A stretch of DNA of 64,000 bases from Bacillota bacterium (GTDB lineage Bacteria; Bacillota; Clostridia; Lachnospirales; Lachnospiraceae). Shown piece by piece: positions 24,348 to 32,329 of this stretch. The notes below the pieces were generated by a model. That model was not told the DNA's origin. It saw only the letters and a program-made list of their open reading frames with translations, and did not search any database. The position numbers were made by a program, and so were the translations under genes. How positions within the stretch are numbered: the stretch's first letter is position 1; each line of letters begins with the position of its first letter. The stretch spans positions 1-64,000 of the forward strand of contig JAEZGY010000062.1 in NCBI GenBank assembly GCA_023416695.1. Direction: 5' to 3'.

Positions 24348-25331
24348 CTATTTCACTTTGTAAAGTTCATCACATTTTGGTGGTTCTAGAAACCTTTTCT
24401 CCTCTTCATTAATAACCACTCTGTCATTGCCCTTAGTTACCTTGCCAATGACTGCTGCTGGTATCCCTGCTTCTTCTAAAGCTGCTACTAACTCTCTTCC
24501 TCTAAAGGTTCCCATAAGCATGGAACCACTAGAAATCAGTAAATAAGGATTCAGGTCATAAAACTCACATATCTCAACTGTTTCTTGTCTTAAGGGTATG
24601 CTTTTAAGGCTGATTTCAAGCCCTACGTTAGAAGCCTCTGCAATTTCCCAAAGAGCTCCATAAACACCGCCCTCAGTGACATCGTGCATGCTAGTCACCT
24701 CATACTGTTTTCCGATTTTCGCGTCCTTTACTACAGAGATATAATTAATAAAGTTCTTGGCACCTGCAATAAAATCTCTTGTATATCTAGAGAGGAGTTC
24801 TTCCTCTTTTGCCTTAGCAATAATAGCGGTTCCCTCTAAGCCTGCCCATTTCGTCATAACAATATCCTGGCCAGGCTTTAACCCCGAGGTAGTTACCATG
24901 TCTTCCTTCGTCAGCCTACCTACACCTGTAATACTGGCTATGGGTTGATTTACTGCTGCAGTAACCTCAGTATGACCACCCATAATCTCAATATTAAGCT
25001 CCCTACAAGAATCCTCTAGCTCTGTCATAATCTCCTTTAGCGTCTGCTCTGTAGTCTCCTCTGGAAGAAGTAAGGTTACCATAATACCAATCATTTCTGC
25101 CCCACTTGAGGCAATGTCATTGGCAGTAATATGGGCTGCCAGACGACCTACATCCTGAACCGTACCAGTAATAGGATCAGAGGATAATACCATAACCTCA
25201 GACTGGGTTGTGTCTACATAAGAGCAATCTTCACCTACATTAGGTCGAATCAAAACCTCATCACGTCTGTGATGTATTTGCTTAAAAACGGAACGTTTTA
25301 GAACACTTTCCGGTATTTTACCTATCTTCAT
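24348..25331 (-). CDS. AIR synthase/HypE-related protein
   Basis: This 327-residue protein has the PurM/HypE fold: an N-terminal ATP-binding domain (VGEDCSYVD, SSDPITGT, HITANDIASSGAEM at about 68-81) and a C-terminal half (SMHDVTEGGVYGALWEIAEAS). Enzymes of this group use ATP to activate an amide or thiocarboxylate oxygen. No hydrogenase maturation genes (hypA-F) are nearby, so a true HypE role is not supported. The family is frequent in Clostridia as a stand-alone gene of unknown reaction. GAGGTG precedes the ATG. Confidence 0.85.
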   Translation of the reverse strand: MKIGKIPESVLKRSVFKQIHHRRDEVLIRPNVGEDCSYVDTTQSEVMVLSSDPITGTVQDVGRLAAHITANDIASSGAEMIGIMVTLLLPEETTEQTLKEIMTELEDSCRELNIEIMGGHTEVTAAVNQPIASITGVGRLTKEDMVTTSGLKPGQDIVMTKWAGLEGTAIIAKAKEEELLSRYTRDFIAGAKNFINYISVVKDAKIGKQYEVTSMHDVTEGGVYGALWEIAEASNVGLEISLKSIPLRQETVEICEFYDLNPYLLISSGSMLMGTFRGRELVAALEEAGIPAAVIGKVTKGNDRVVINEEEKRFLEPPKCDELYKVK

Positions 25332-25496
25332 GTTACACCTCGTTTAATTAGAGAGAAAGGCCATCGCACCAAGAGCTTCTTAGGTACAACAGCCTATCTC
25401 GATATTTGTGCAAATTTAATTTATAAAATGATACTCTTAACAAGAAGGACGGAATTACTAATTATCCTCTTCTTAATTCTCTGAACTTAACATATT

Positions 25497-27110
25497 CTAC
25501 TGCCCACCCGAATGACTGCCATTTACATCCGTACTTGGAGCAGAATTCTCTAAAGAATCCTCTGGTACTATGGTTGAGTCACCTAAACCTGTATCTCCTG
25601 GAGGAGTAGTCTCACCTGTTGCTGGTGGTGTTGGTTTAACCGTCGGTGGTGTTGATGGTGTTGGTGTTGGTTTAACCGGTGGTGTTGGTGTAACATTTCC
25701 ACCTGGGTTATCCGTTGGGGCTGGTGAAGGAGTCGGCGTCTCCACTGGTAAAGTTCCTACTATGATATATGCTGGAGCAGCACGATAAGAGCTAAAATTA
25801 ATCTCTTCCTTACTTACCTGTTTGCCATCTATAAACACTAGCTTATAAAGATATGCTTTATATCCTGTATGAGCTGACTGAGTAATCTCCTTATACTCTG
25901 TGTCCTTTGTAGGATCCTCAGTAATAACATCTTCACCTGGCTTAATTACCTTTACGATGTCATTGACATACTTAATGGTACGATTGCTAGGTCTTGTCTC
26001 TTGCCCATATACCTTAAAGGTAATAGAGTTACCTTTGGTATAGCCCTCTACATACATTGGCACGTCTGTATTGTTTCTAAACTTTAAATCTTTGTATGCT
26101 TGTGTTGTTCCACCTGCAACTGCAGCATCAAAGGCTGGTTTTACATAATCAACAACCATAGAGTGATTGGAACGTTCTACAATCTCAACCTCTGCTTGAA
26201 GTAAAGCATTATACAAAGTAGTACTTACCTGACAAACGCCACCACCAATACTTTGTATAACAATACCATTTTCATAAGCTCCGCCTTCTTTCCATCCATT
26301 GGCTTTGTTAAATGGCGCAAAATGCTGATAAGCAGAGAAGGTTTCTCCTGGAGCAATGACGCTACCAGATATTAATCTAGCACCGTTTTTGATATTGGAT
26401 GCACGGTTAGCAGAAGAACCTTTATAATATGTGGTTGCGGAACCTAATAAATCCTTACAAAGTAAAGCTTTTTCTTTAGTTATTGCAGGCTCAAGCTTGA
26501 TTATTACCGCATCAATGACAACATCCTTCTTGTCCCACTTTTCTCCTACGGCTTCTAGAAGAAGCTTTTTTGTAGCCTCAACATCAGTACCTATCCCAGT
26601 TTGGGAATCCGTTACACTAAAAGAATCTCCCTCTTTGGTGATTGTTGCACTCTTAGCTTCTTGATCAAAAGCAGAGCACTCTGCCAAAATGTCTTGTACC
26701 TTAGTTTCATCTATTGTAAATTTAAGATTAAACACCTTGTTGCTATTTTCAATGTCCTTTAATTCTTTGTAACGCTTGATTAAGTTACCAGACTTTCCAA
26801 CTGCTAACGCTTGCTCTACATAATCATTGGCTACCGCTGAGCATCCTAGCTTTTCCATAGTCGTCTCAACTGTTTGGTCTCCCACCTTTATTGTAACCTT
26901 TTTATCCTGTAATGATGTTATGTAGTCATTAACAGCTGCTTCGGCTTGCTCTTTTGTCATATTGCCTACATCAATCGTATCAATATAAACACCCTTGCAA
27001 ATAATATTGTCATCAATATCTGCATAGGCTCCTAAGCCAATGGTTCCAATAACGATAACAAGTACTAAAGTCGTCAGAACAAAGATTAAACACTTACTTC
27101 TTTTTCTCAT
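25497..27110 (-). CDS. VanW-family cell-wall protein with Pro/Thr-rich tail
   Basis: This 537-residue protein has an N-terminal membrane anchor or signal helix (about 8-30). Two copies of a putative peptidoglycan-binding domain follow (about 35-215; paired segments include TVETTMEKLGCSA and SFSVTDSQTGIGTDV). A VanW domain lies at about 230-360 (SVIAPGETFSAYQHF, IGGGVCQVSTTLYNA, NHSMVVDYV). The last 85 residues are a low-complexity Pro/Thr tail that may span the wall. VanW is found in some vancomycin-resistance clusters but its reaction is not known; no van genes are here. A good promoter lies upstream. Confidence 0.9.
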   Translation of the reverse strand: MRKRSKCLIFVLTTLVLVIVIGTIGLGAYADIDDNIICKGVYIDTIDVGNMTKEQAEAAVNDYITSLQDKKVTIKVGDQTVETTMEKLGCSAVANDYVEQALAVGKSGNLIKRYKELKDIENSNKVFNLKFTIDETKVQDILAECSAFDQEAKSATITKEGDSFSVTDSQTGIGTDVEATKKLLLEAVGEKWDKKDVVIDAVIIKLEPAITKEKALLCKDLLGSATTYYKGSSANRASNIKNGARLISGSVIAPGETFSAYQHFAPFNKANGWKEGGAYENGIVIQSIGGGVCQVSTTLYNALLQAEVEIVERSNHSMVVDYVKPAFDAAVAGGTTQAYKDLKFRNNTDVPMYVEGYTKGNSITFKVYGQETRPSNRTIKYVNDIVKVIKPGEDVITEDPTKDTEYKEITQSAHTGYKAYLYKLVFIDGKQVSKEEINFSSYRAAPAYIIVGTLPVETPTPSPAPTDNPGGNVTPTPPVKPTPTPSTPPTVKPTPPATGETTPPGDTGLGDSTIVPEDSLENSAPSTDVNGSHSGGQ

Positions 27111-27142
27111 TACTTTCTATCCCCTTTAAACTTCATTGTTCC

Positions 27143-27170
27143 ATTGTAACATATTCCATAAAATTATCAA
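27143..27170 (-). promoter_or_regulatory. Sigma-A promoter of the VanW-family gene
   Basis: TTGATA, 16 bases, then TACAAT on the minus strand, with an extended TG before the -10. It ends about 33 bases before the ATG at 27110. Confidence 0.6.
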
Positions 27171-27243
27171 GTTGTCATACTCAATTGACATCTATACACA
27201 TTTTATGTATATTTACAAGTATCAGGATGATTTCTTTTGTTAC

Positions 27244-27351
27244 TTATCTAAGAATTGCTGCTGCAATCGTTCCAACTAGCATAGTAACCACTAAGACGAT
27301 AATGATAATACTAGAAATAATTCTTCTTGTTTTTTTACTACTCATATTCAT
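27244..27351 (-). CDS. 35-residue single-helix membrane microprotein
   Basis: A short open frame encodes MNMSSKKTRRIISSIIIIVL followed by VVTMLVGTIAAAILR and a stop. It has a basic cytoplasmic head and one membrane helix of about 21 residues. GAGGTG is six bases before the ATG, and a second ATG follows two codons later. The form resembles DUF4044 and Prli42-type microproteins of Firmicutes, which dock stress complexes to the membrane, but I claim only the resemblance. It lies between the VanW-family gene and the divergent TPR-like gene. Confidence 0.6.
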   Translation of the reverse strand: MNMSSKKTRRIISSIIIIVLVVTMLVGTIAAAILR

Positions 27352-27420
27352 AAAATTCACCTCATTTATTCATAATCTATGACATATTTGATAATAATTC
27401 TTAAGAAAGGTTGTGAACCT

Positions 27421-28068
27421 ATGCCAATTATATTGGGTCTCTTTTTATTATTTATTATATGGTTTCAATACCAAAAGCGCAAATCCTCGAAGGTTGAGCA
27501 AGATGAAAGAGCGAGTTTTATTAAACGTGAGAGCGAAGCCAACTTAACAAGGAAACAGGATATCTCTAATTTAGATTACCTTAGTTTACCCACTACCGGC
27601 CTTCCTTTAAAAAATGGTCGGGATAAAACCTTAAACCATTATATTAAGACTTATCTCTCTTACATAGATAAAAAAATCATAAACTTGTCTCATTATTCTA
27701 ACACAGAATTAAAGGAACAATTCGGCCTAGCAAATCTTGCTACTCTTAGTCAGTATGATGAGAACTTCTATTCTCTTACTAAGCTATTAAATGATTGGGG
27801 GCTACACCTATTTGAGGTAAATAAGCTTAATGAAGCTACCCAGGTCCTCGAACTAGCCATAACTATCAAAACGGAAATTACTCAATGCTATGTTAATCTA
27901 GCAACCATTTATGCTAAACAACAACGTCTTGAGAAAATCGCCTTTGTTAAGAATAGTTACTCTTCTTTAACAGAGTCCCCTTCCGAAAAAGTCTTAGGTG
28001 AGTTAGACAAATTAGCCTTTCAGTGCCTCGTAGAAGCTGATACCGAACCAGATTGTTTGCCTTATTAA
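27421..28068 (+). CDS. Membrane-anchored TPR-like protein
   Basis: This 215-residue protein has an N-terminal hydrophobic anchor (about 2-17) and then a charged cytoplasmic part. The C-terminal third (LNEATQVLELAITIKTEITQCYVNLATIYAKQQR) has the spacing of one or two tetratricopeptide repeats, which bind other proteins. I do not recognise a closer family. The start at 27421 is supported by AAAGG; the longer frame upstream has no ribosome site. Its stop overlaps the stop of the convergent exonuclease gene by four bases, with no terminator between them. Confidence 0.7.
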   Translation: MPIILGLFLLFIIWFQYQKRKSSKVEQDERASFIKRESEANLTRKQDISNLDYLSLPTTGLPLKNGRDKTLNHYIKTYLSYIDKKIINLSHYSNTELKEQFGLANLATLSQYDENFYSLTKLLNDWGLHLFEVNKLNEATQVLELAITIKTEITQCYVNLATIYAKQQRLEKIAFVKNSYSSLTESPSEKVLGELDKLAFQCLVEADTEPDCLPY

Positions 28069-28796
28069 CGCATTCTTCCATACTTTAAGATGATTTGATC
28101 AATAGCCTTTGATGCTTGGCTCTTGGTCATTTTTTCTATTTCTACTGCCTTGTTTATTTTATGATATTTTAACAAATCATTCAAGTACAATTTTTGCCTT
28201 GGGGTAATAGGCTCCTGTTTCTTTATTTTAACATAACATGAGACAGGATTGGTATACTTCATTAACTCCTCCCTCTTTTCCTTAGGAAGGGTAAGTAACG
28301 TTTTACACATTGCAAAATACAATTCCATAGTGACATAAGCATCTTCATAGGCTCGATGTGCTGATTTATTAATTAAGCCATATGCCTCACACATACTGGC
28401 CAAACTTCGGCTTGCAAGCTCTGGATGAAGGTTTTTAGCTATGGAAAGGGTATCAACTACCTTGTTTTCTATAGTATAGCCACTATTCCCTAGGTGATAC
28501 TTTAAAAAACTGTAATCAAATTGAATATTATGCCCCAAAAGTGGGTCTTTCCCAATAAATTCATAGATTAGGCTGCTTTGTTCTTGAAAACCTTTCTGAT
28601 TGAAAAGCATTAAGTCTGTAATACCAGTAAGCTCTACTATTCTCTCAGACAAACTAACCTGAGGATTAATCAGGATTGAGAGAGTGTCTGTTACCTTTCC
28701 CTCTCTCACCCGTAAGGCTCCTACCTCAATAATCTGGTGTTCATGAGGGGTTAATCCTGTAGTTTCAATATCTATGGCCACGAAGGTATCTATCAT
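28065..28796 (-). CDS. DnaQ-like DEDDh 3'-5' exonuclease
   Basis: This 243-residue protein has the DEDDh exonuclease core: DIETTGL (Exo I, about 9-15), HNIQFDYSFL (Exo II, about 94-103) and HRAYEDAYVT (Exo III, His about 145). It resembles the proofreading epsilon domain of DNA polymerase and the PolC exonuclease; stand-alone forms trim DNA or RNA ends. A C-terminal extension of about 65 residues ends in a helical Lys-rich segment. Its ATG overlaps the nth stop by four bases, so translation is probably coupled and a repair role is plausible. Confidence 0.88.
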   Translation of the reverse strand: MIDTFVAIDIETTGLTPHEHQIIEVGALRVREGKVTDTLSILINPQVSLSERIVELTGITDLMLFNQKGFQEQSSLIYEFIGKDPLLGHNIQFDYSFLKYHLGNSGYTIENKVVDTLSIAKNLHPELASRSLASMCEAYGLINKSAHRAYEDAYVTMELYFAMCKTLLTLPKEKREELMKYTNPVSCYVKIKKQEPITPRQKLYLNDLLKYHKINKAVEIEKMTKSQASKAIDQIILKYGRMR

Positions 28797-29464
28797 ACTT
28801 TCTTTCTCCTTAGTCTCTGCTGGTAATCCTTACAAAGTTCCTTTAAAAAGCACTGCTCACATTGTGGAGATCTAGCAGTACAGACTCCTCTTCCATGGGT
28901 AATAATCTGAATATTATATAAAATCCAATGGTCCTTAGGAAGAACCTCCATTAGCTCAAACTCGATTTTCTCAGGATCATCCTGTTTCGTAAAACCAAGC
29001 TTCTTAGAAATCCGTTTTACATGAGTATCTACCACTATACTTGGCTCATGATAAATATTTCCCCTGATGACATTGGCTGTTTTTCTTCCTACCCCAGCTA
29101 ACTCAGTAAGCTTCTCTATTTCCCTTGGAACCTCTCCATGATACTCCTCTAGAAGCTTCTTTGTACATAGAATAATATTTTTCGCTTTGTTCTTATAAAA
29201 CCCTGTAGAATGAATATCCCTCTCTAATTCGGCAAGGTCTGCATTTGCAAAGGCTTCTACAGTTGGATACTTCACGAACAAATCCTTCGTAACCATATTA
29301 ACCCTCTCATCCGTACACTGAGCACTAAGTATGGTGGCGATTAAAAGCTGCCAAGGGGTCTCATGGTTAAGGTAACATTTGTATTCTCTTGTGTATTTCT
29401 CATCCAGCAAATCGAGAATTGCCTGTATTCTCTCTCTTTCTTCTTTTCTAATTCTTCTTGCCAT
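28793..29464 (-). CDS. nth: Endonuclease III (DNA glycosylase/AP lyase)
   Basis: This 223-residue enzyme removes oxidised pyrimidines and cuts the abasic site. All key parts are visible: the helix-hairpin-helix LAGVGRKTANV with the catalytic Lys (about 119), the catalytic Asp in VVDTHVKRI (about 138), and the iron-sulphur cluster C-x6-C-x2-C-x5-C near the end (CTARSPQCEQCFLKELC). GGAGG precedes the ATG. The radical SAM gene is ten bases upstream and the exonuclease gene overlaps downstream, so the three probably form one operon. Confidence 0.95.
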   Translation of the reverse strand: MARRIRKEERERIQAILDLLDEKYTREYKCYLNHETPWQLLIATILSAQCTDERVNMVTKDLFVKYPTVEAFANADLAELERDIHSTGFYKNKAKNIILCTKKLLEEYHGEVPREIEKLTELAGVGRKTANVIRGNIYHEPSIVVDTHVKRISKKLGFTKQDDPEKIEFELMEVLPKDHWILYNIQIITHGRGVCTARSPQCEQCFLKELCKDYQQRLRRKKV

Positions 29465-29473
29465 CGAATCCTC

Positions 29474-31228
29474 CTATGGTACTAGTACATAAGTTACGGC
29501 ATCATGGTTAAGTGGGTTTCTATTTTGGTAGTCAAAGAATACGATTCTATCCTCATAAACTGCTTGTCCTGTACTAACAGTAGCCTCTATATCAATGGTA
29601 AATCTCTCTACCTGATAGTTTCGAAGCTCCTTACGTATTGGTTGAGAGCTCTTAAGAAGCCATTCTAGGTCTTTATCTCCCTGTTCCGCTCTGTAAACTA
29701 TGGTTTCAAGCATTTTCTTATATTCTTCTTCTTTTAAAACTGCAAAATCTGGTCTAGATTTCATCTTCTCTCTAAGATAGCAATCATAGGTAAGAATCTC
29801 TCTAAAGGCAGCCTCCTGCTCTTTGCTTGGATTTACCGCCTCTATAAAAAATGCTAACAAATGATAGTAACGCTGAATCCTAGAATGATTTCTATCTAAT
29901 AACTTATTCTCTTTATAGTAGGTTGCCAGATTCTCATATAGAGTAAATGCTCCCTGAAAGAAGTGTTCTAAATAAGAAACGGCATAGGTAAACTGGCCAC
30001 TGTTATAGTATACCTCCACCATGTCCTCTACAATCTTAAGTTGTAGTATCTCATCAAAGGATAGCCAGTCAGTCGCTAGCACCTCATATGGTGCCTGGTC
30101 TCTATATAGAATATGATACTTCTCACAGCACTCTTCCATATAAGACCCCTTTAAAACCTTCAGAAATCCCACCTGAAGCTGATCTGGCTTCATGGCATAA
30201 ACTTCATTAAAGGAGTTACGAAAGCTCTCATAATCTTCATAAGGAAGTCCAATGATCAAATCTAGATGCTGGTGGACTTTACGCCCTTCTCTAACCTTTG
30301 TAACAGCCGTCTTAAGGGTATTCATATCCATCTTTCTTCGTATCGCCTGTAACGTCTTTGGATTGGTAGATTGAACACCGATTTCTAGCTGTACCAAACC
30401 AGGGCGGAGTGTATTAAGTAAGGCTACTTCCTGCTCTCTTAAGATATCTGCTGATACCTCAAAATGAAAATTAGTTACTCCATTATCATACTCTTTTAGG
30501 TACTGCCAAATAAACATGGTATGCTCTGGATTCACATTAAAGGTTCGATCCACAAACTTTACCTGAGGTACCCTTTGATCAAGAAAAAACTTTAGCTCCC
30601 TCTCTACTAACTCTTTTGACCTTAGTCTTACCTTACGGTCAACTGAGGATAGGCAATAACTACAAGAATATGGACAACCTCGACTAGTCTCATAATATAT
30701 AATTTTATTTGCAAAGTCCTCCATCTCCTCATAAGGAAATGGAACCTGACTTAGATCCATACTCTCTCTAGGAGCATTTACCACAACGGTATTCTCCTGT
30801 CTATAAACAAGACCCTTAATGTCCGAAAGACTTTGTTCTTTCTCATGATAAAAATCTAATAGTTCCAAAAAGGTTTGTTCCCCTTCGCCTACCATAACAC
30901 CTGTAAAGCATGGATGTTTTTCTAAAAATGCCTTGGCATCATAGGATACTTCCGGGCCACCTACCCAAAACTTGGTATTCGGTAGAACCTTATGAAGTTC
31001 CTTTGCCACCTGACAAACCATCTCTACGTTCCAGATATAACAGGAAAATGCCAGTATGTCTGGTTTCTCTTCATATAAACCTCCAATAATGGTATCTATC
31101 TGATTATTTATTGTATACTCCTTAATATTAATCTGACTCTTATATGGCTTAGCATAGGCCTTAAGACAATAAACTGCCAGATTGGAGTGTATATATTTTG
31201 CATTGATTGCAGCTAATACGATCTTCAT
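29474..31228 (-). CDS. B12-binding-domain radical SAM protein with DUF4080 tail
   Basis: This 584-residue protein has an N-terminal cobalamin-binding domain (about 1-135). A radical SAM domain follows with the cluster motif CPYSCSYC (about 187-194), ETSRG just before it, and FHFEVSAD and LEIGVQSTN further on. The C-terminal 200 residues match the DUF4080 region common in Clostridia. Enzymes of this type use a 5'-deoxyadenosyl radical and cobalamin for methylation or rearrangement; the substrate is not known. It is the first gene of the operon with nth. Confidence 0.88.
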   Translation of the reverse strand: MKIVLAAINAKYIHSNLAVYCLKAYAKPYKSQINIKEYTINNQIDTIIGGLYEEKPDILAFSCYIWNVEMVCQVAKELHKVLPNTKFWVGGPEVSYDAKAFLEKHPCFTGVMVGEGEQTFLELLDFYHEKEQSLSDIKGLVYRQENTVVVNAPRESMDLSQVPFPYEEMEDFANKIIYYETSRGCPYSCSYCLSSVDRKVRLRSKELVERELKFFLDQRVPQVKFVDRTFNVNPEHTMFIWQYLKEYDNGVTNFHFEVSADILREQEVALLNTLRPGLVQLEIGVQSTNPKTLQAIRRKMDMNTLKTAVTKVREGRKVHQHLDLIIGLPYEDYESFRNSFNEVYAMKPDQLQVGFLKVLKGSYMEECCEKYHILYRDQAPYEVLATDWLSFDEILQLKIVEDMVEVYYNSGQFTYAVSYLEHFFQGAFTLYENLATYYKENKLLDRNHSRIQRYYHLLAFFIEAVNPSKEQEAAFREILTYDCYLREKMKSRPDFAVLKEEEYKKMLETIVYRAEQGDKDLEWLLKSSQPIRKELRNYQVERFTIDIEATVSTGQAVYEDRIVFFDYQNRNPLNHDAVTYVLVP

Positions 31229-31279
31229 GTATCTATTCCCTTCTACAATTACACTACTTCGCTAGTTAACATGTTGAAT

Positions 31280-31308
31280 ATTATATCACTTTCCTCCTAA
31301 GTTGTCAG
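31280..31308 (-). promoter_or_regulatory. Sigma-A promoter of the radical SAM/nth operon
   Basis: CTGACA, 17 bases, then TATAAT on the minus strand, ending about 50 bases before the ATG at 31228. Confidence 0.65.
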
Positions 31309-31349
31309 TTACTTGCTCATAAATTACTTCTGCCAGTTCATGGACTGTA

Positions 31350-31387
31350 ACAAAAAACCCCCTGTTAGCAATCCACTAACAGAGGGT
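31350..31387 (-). terminator. Intrinsic terminator of the tRNA-Phe/tRNA-Gly operon
   Basis: On the minus strand CCCTCTGTTAG pairs with CTAACAGGGGG around a seven-base loop and is followed by TTTTTTG. It lies nine bases after tRNA-Gly. Confidence 0.88.
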
Positions 31388-31395
31388 ATGAAAAA

Positions 31396-31466
31396 AGCGG
31401 GTGATGGGAATCGAACCCACGTATCTAGCTTGGAAGGCTAGTGTTCTACCATTGAACTACACCCGC
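31396..31466 (-). tRNA. tRNA-Gly (anticodon TCC)
   Basis: The 71-base gene folds as a cloverleaf: acceptor GCGGGTG/CACCCGC, anticodon stem CTAGC/GCTAG with loop CTTCCAA, and T-loop GTTCGATTC. The discriminator base is U and CCA is not encoded. It follows tRNA-Phe in the same transcript. Confidence 0.95.
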
Positions 31467-31535
31467 GTGATGTTGTATATTCTACTATACTGTTTTTACA
31501 AAGTCAAGTACCAATTGTATCCATTTCATGTTCAG

Positions 31536-31608
<73 letters not shown>

Positions 31609-31638
31609 ATATGATACCTTGTCCAAGACACATGTCAT

Positions 31639-31667
31639 ATTGTATCCATTTTTCCCTGTTATGTCAA
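31639..31667 (-). promoter_or_regulatory. Consensus sigma-A promoter of the tRNA-Phe/Gly operon
   Basis: TTGACA, 17 bases, then TACAAT on the minus strand, 30 bases before the tRNA-Phe 5' end. Confidence 0.85.
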
Positions 31668-31742
31668 GACAAAACCGCTACATTTTTATGGTGCATAATA
31701 CACAAACTTATCCTGTAAATTTTCTTCATAATCTGTATACAA

Positions 31743-31891
31743 CAAAAAGTATCGCTTGCGAAACTCTCCGCCTGTGCCCCGTCGCGTAAGCGACATTATC
31801 TATACCCTCGCAGTGCGATTACCAGCTTTCTGTCTTTTAGAAAGCTTTTTTATTGCATAGGATATTGCGGAGCAATTTCCTATGCAATAAA
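31743..31891. other. Cluster of five small stem-loops, possible structured RNA
   Basis: This stretch of the 327-base gap between tRNA-Phe and the HPr-like gene has no gene but is dense in hairpins: TCGCTTGCGA (31752-31761), GTCGC/GCGAC with a GTAA loop (31781-31794), TCGCA/TGCGA (31808-31818), AGCTTTCT/AGAAAGCT followed on the plus strand by a T6 run (31824-31852), and a 14-bp stem with an inner ATTGC/GCAAT (31849-31891). The first three share a (T)CGC..GCG(A) core. The fourth is a plausible plus-strand terminator. A small RNA or a degenerate mobile repeat would fit; neither is proven. Confidence 0.4.
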
Positions 31892-31923
31892 AAAAGGATG
31901 TCTCCCTAATCGTTAAACATCCT
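31886..31923 (-). terminator. Intrinsic terminator of the HPr-like gene
   Basis: On the minus strand AGGATGT pairs with ACATCCT around a 15-base loop and is followed by T7. It lies 14 bases after the stop codon of the HPr-like gene. Confidence 0.85.
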
Positions 31924-31936
31924 GATATGGTTTTAT

Positions 31937-32173
31937 CTATGCAGTTTCACCAACAACAAATTCAGATATATCTTGAAGGGCTGATGTATCTTCTTCTACA
32001 AAAACCAACTTCTTTGGCTTTGTCAAATCCATCGTCATAATTCCCATTAAGGACTTGGCATCAATACTATAGCTACCCTCTACCATATCAAAATTGCCCT
32101 TGTGTTGATTTAATATACTAACGAATCGATTTACTTTTTCTACTGAGTTAATGTTTACATATACTTCTTTCAT
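31937..32173 (-). CDS. HPr-like protein lacking the active histidine (Crh-like)
   Basis: This 78-residue protein has the HPr fold. The segment AKSLMGIMTMDL (about 39-50) matches the HPr regulatory-serine region (KSIMGVMSL), and Ser41 stands at the Ser46 position. The His15 region of HPr is replaced by INSVEKVNRF with no histidine, so it cannot carry phosphate in the sugar phosphotransferase system. The same pattern defines Bacillus Crh, a partner of CcpA in catabolite repression. I chose the ATG at 32173 because AAGGAG is well placed; 13 extra codons in frame upstream have no ribosome site. The gene is monocistronic with its own promoter and terminator. Confidence 0.82.
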   Translation of the reverse strand: MKEVYVNINSVEKVNRFVSILNQHKGNFDMVEGSYSIDAKSLMGIMTMDLTKPKKLVFVEEDTSALQDISEFVVGETA

Positions 32174-32249
32174 ATTAGTCTCCTTACTCAAGAGTGTTAT
32201 ATCTTGAAACATAAAATATGTACCCTAATTGCAATCGGAATATGCCTAC

Positions 32250-32278
32250 ATTATCTACAGATTCTTATAATTTGTCAA
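32250..32278 (-). promoter_or_regulatory. Sigma-A promoter of the HPr-like gene
   Basis: TTGACA, 17 bases, then GATAAT on the minus strand, about 75 bases before the ATG at 32173. Confidence 0.75.
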
Positions 32279-32329
32279 CAATTTTATTCACTGAATAAAC
32301 TAATTTTTAATATTTTTATCTAAAATCAA

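Noticed and set aside
24348..25331. HypE, the hydrogenase maturation protein
   Set aside because: No hyp or hydrogenase genes are near and the typical HypE C-terminal cysteine motif is absent, so only the broader family is called.
25570..25788. Gly/Val-rich open frame opposite the VanW-family tail
   Set aside because: It is the antisense of the Pro/Thr repeats; the periodic composition comes from the low-complexity tail, not from a gene.
25497..27110. Vancomycin resistance gene
   Set aside because: A VanW domain alone does not confer resistance; there is no vanA/H/X set and such proteins are common in Clostridia.
27185..27382. 65-codon hydrophobic open frame on the plus strand
   Set aside because: It overlaps the better supported microprotein gene on the minus strand and lacks a ribosome site.
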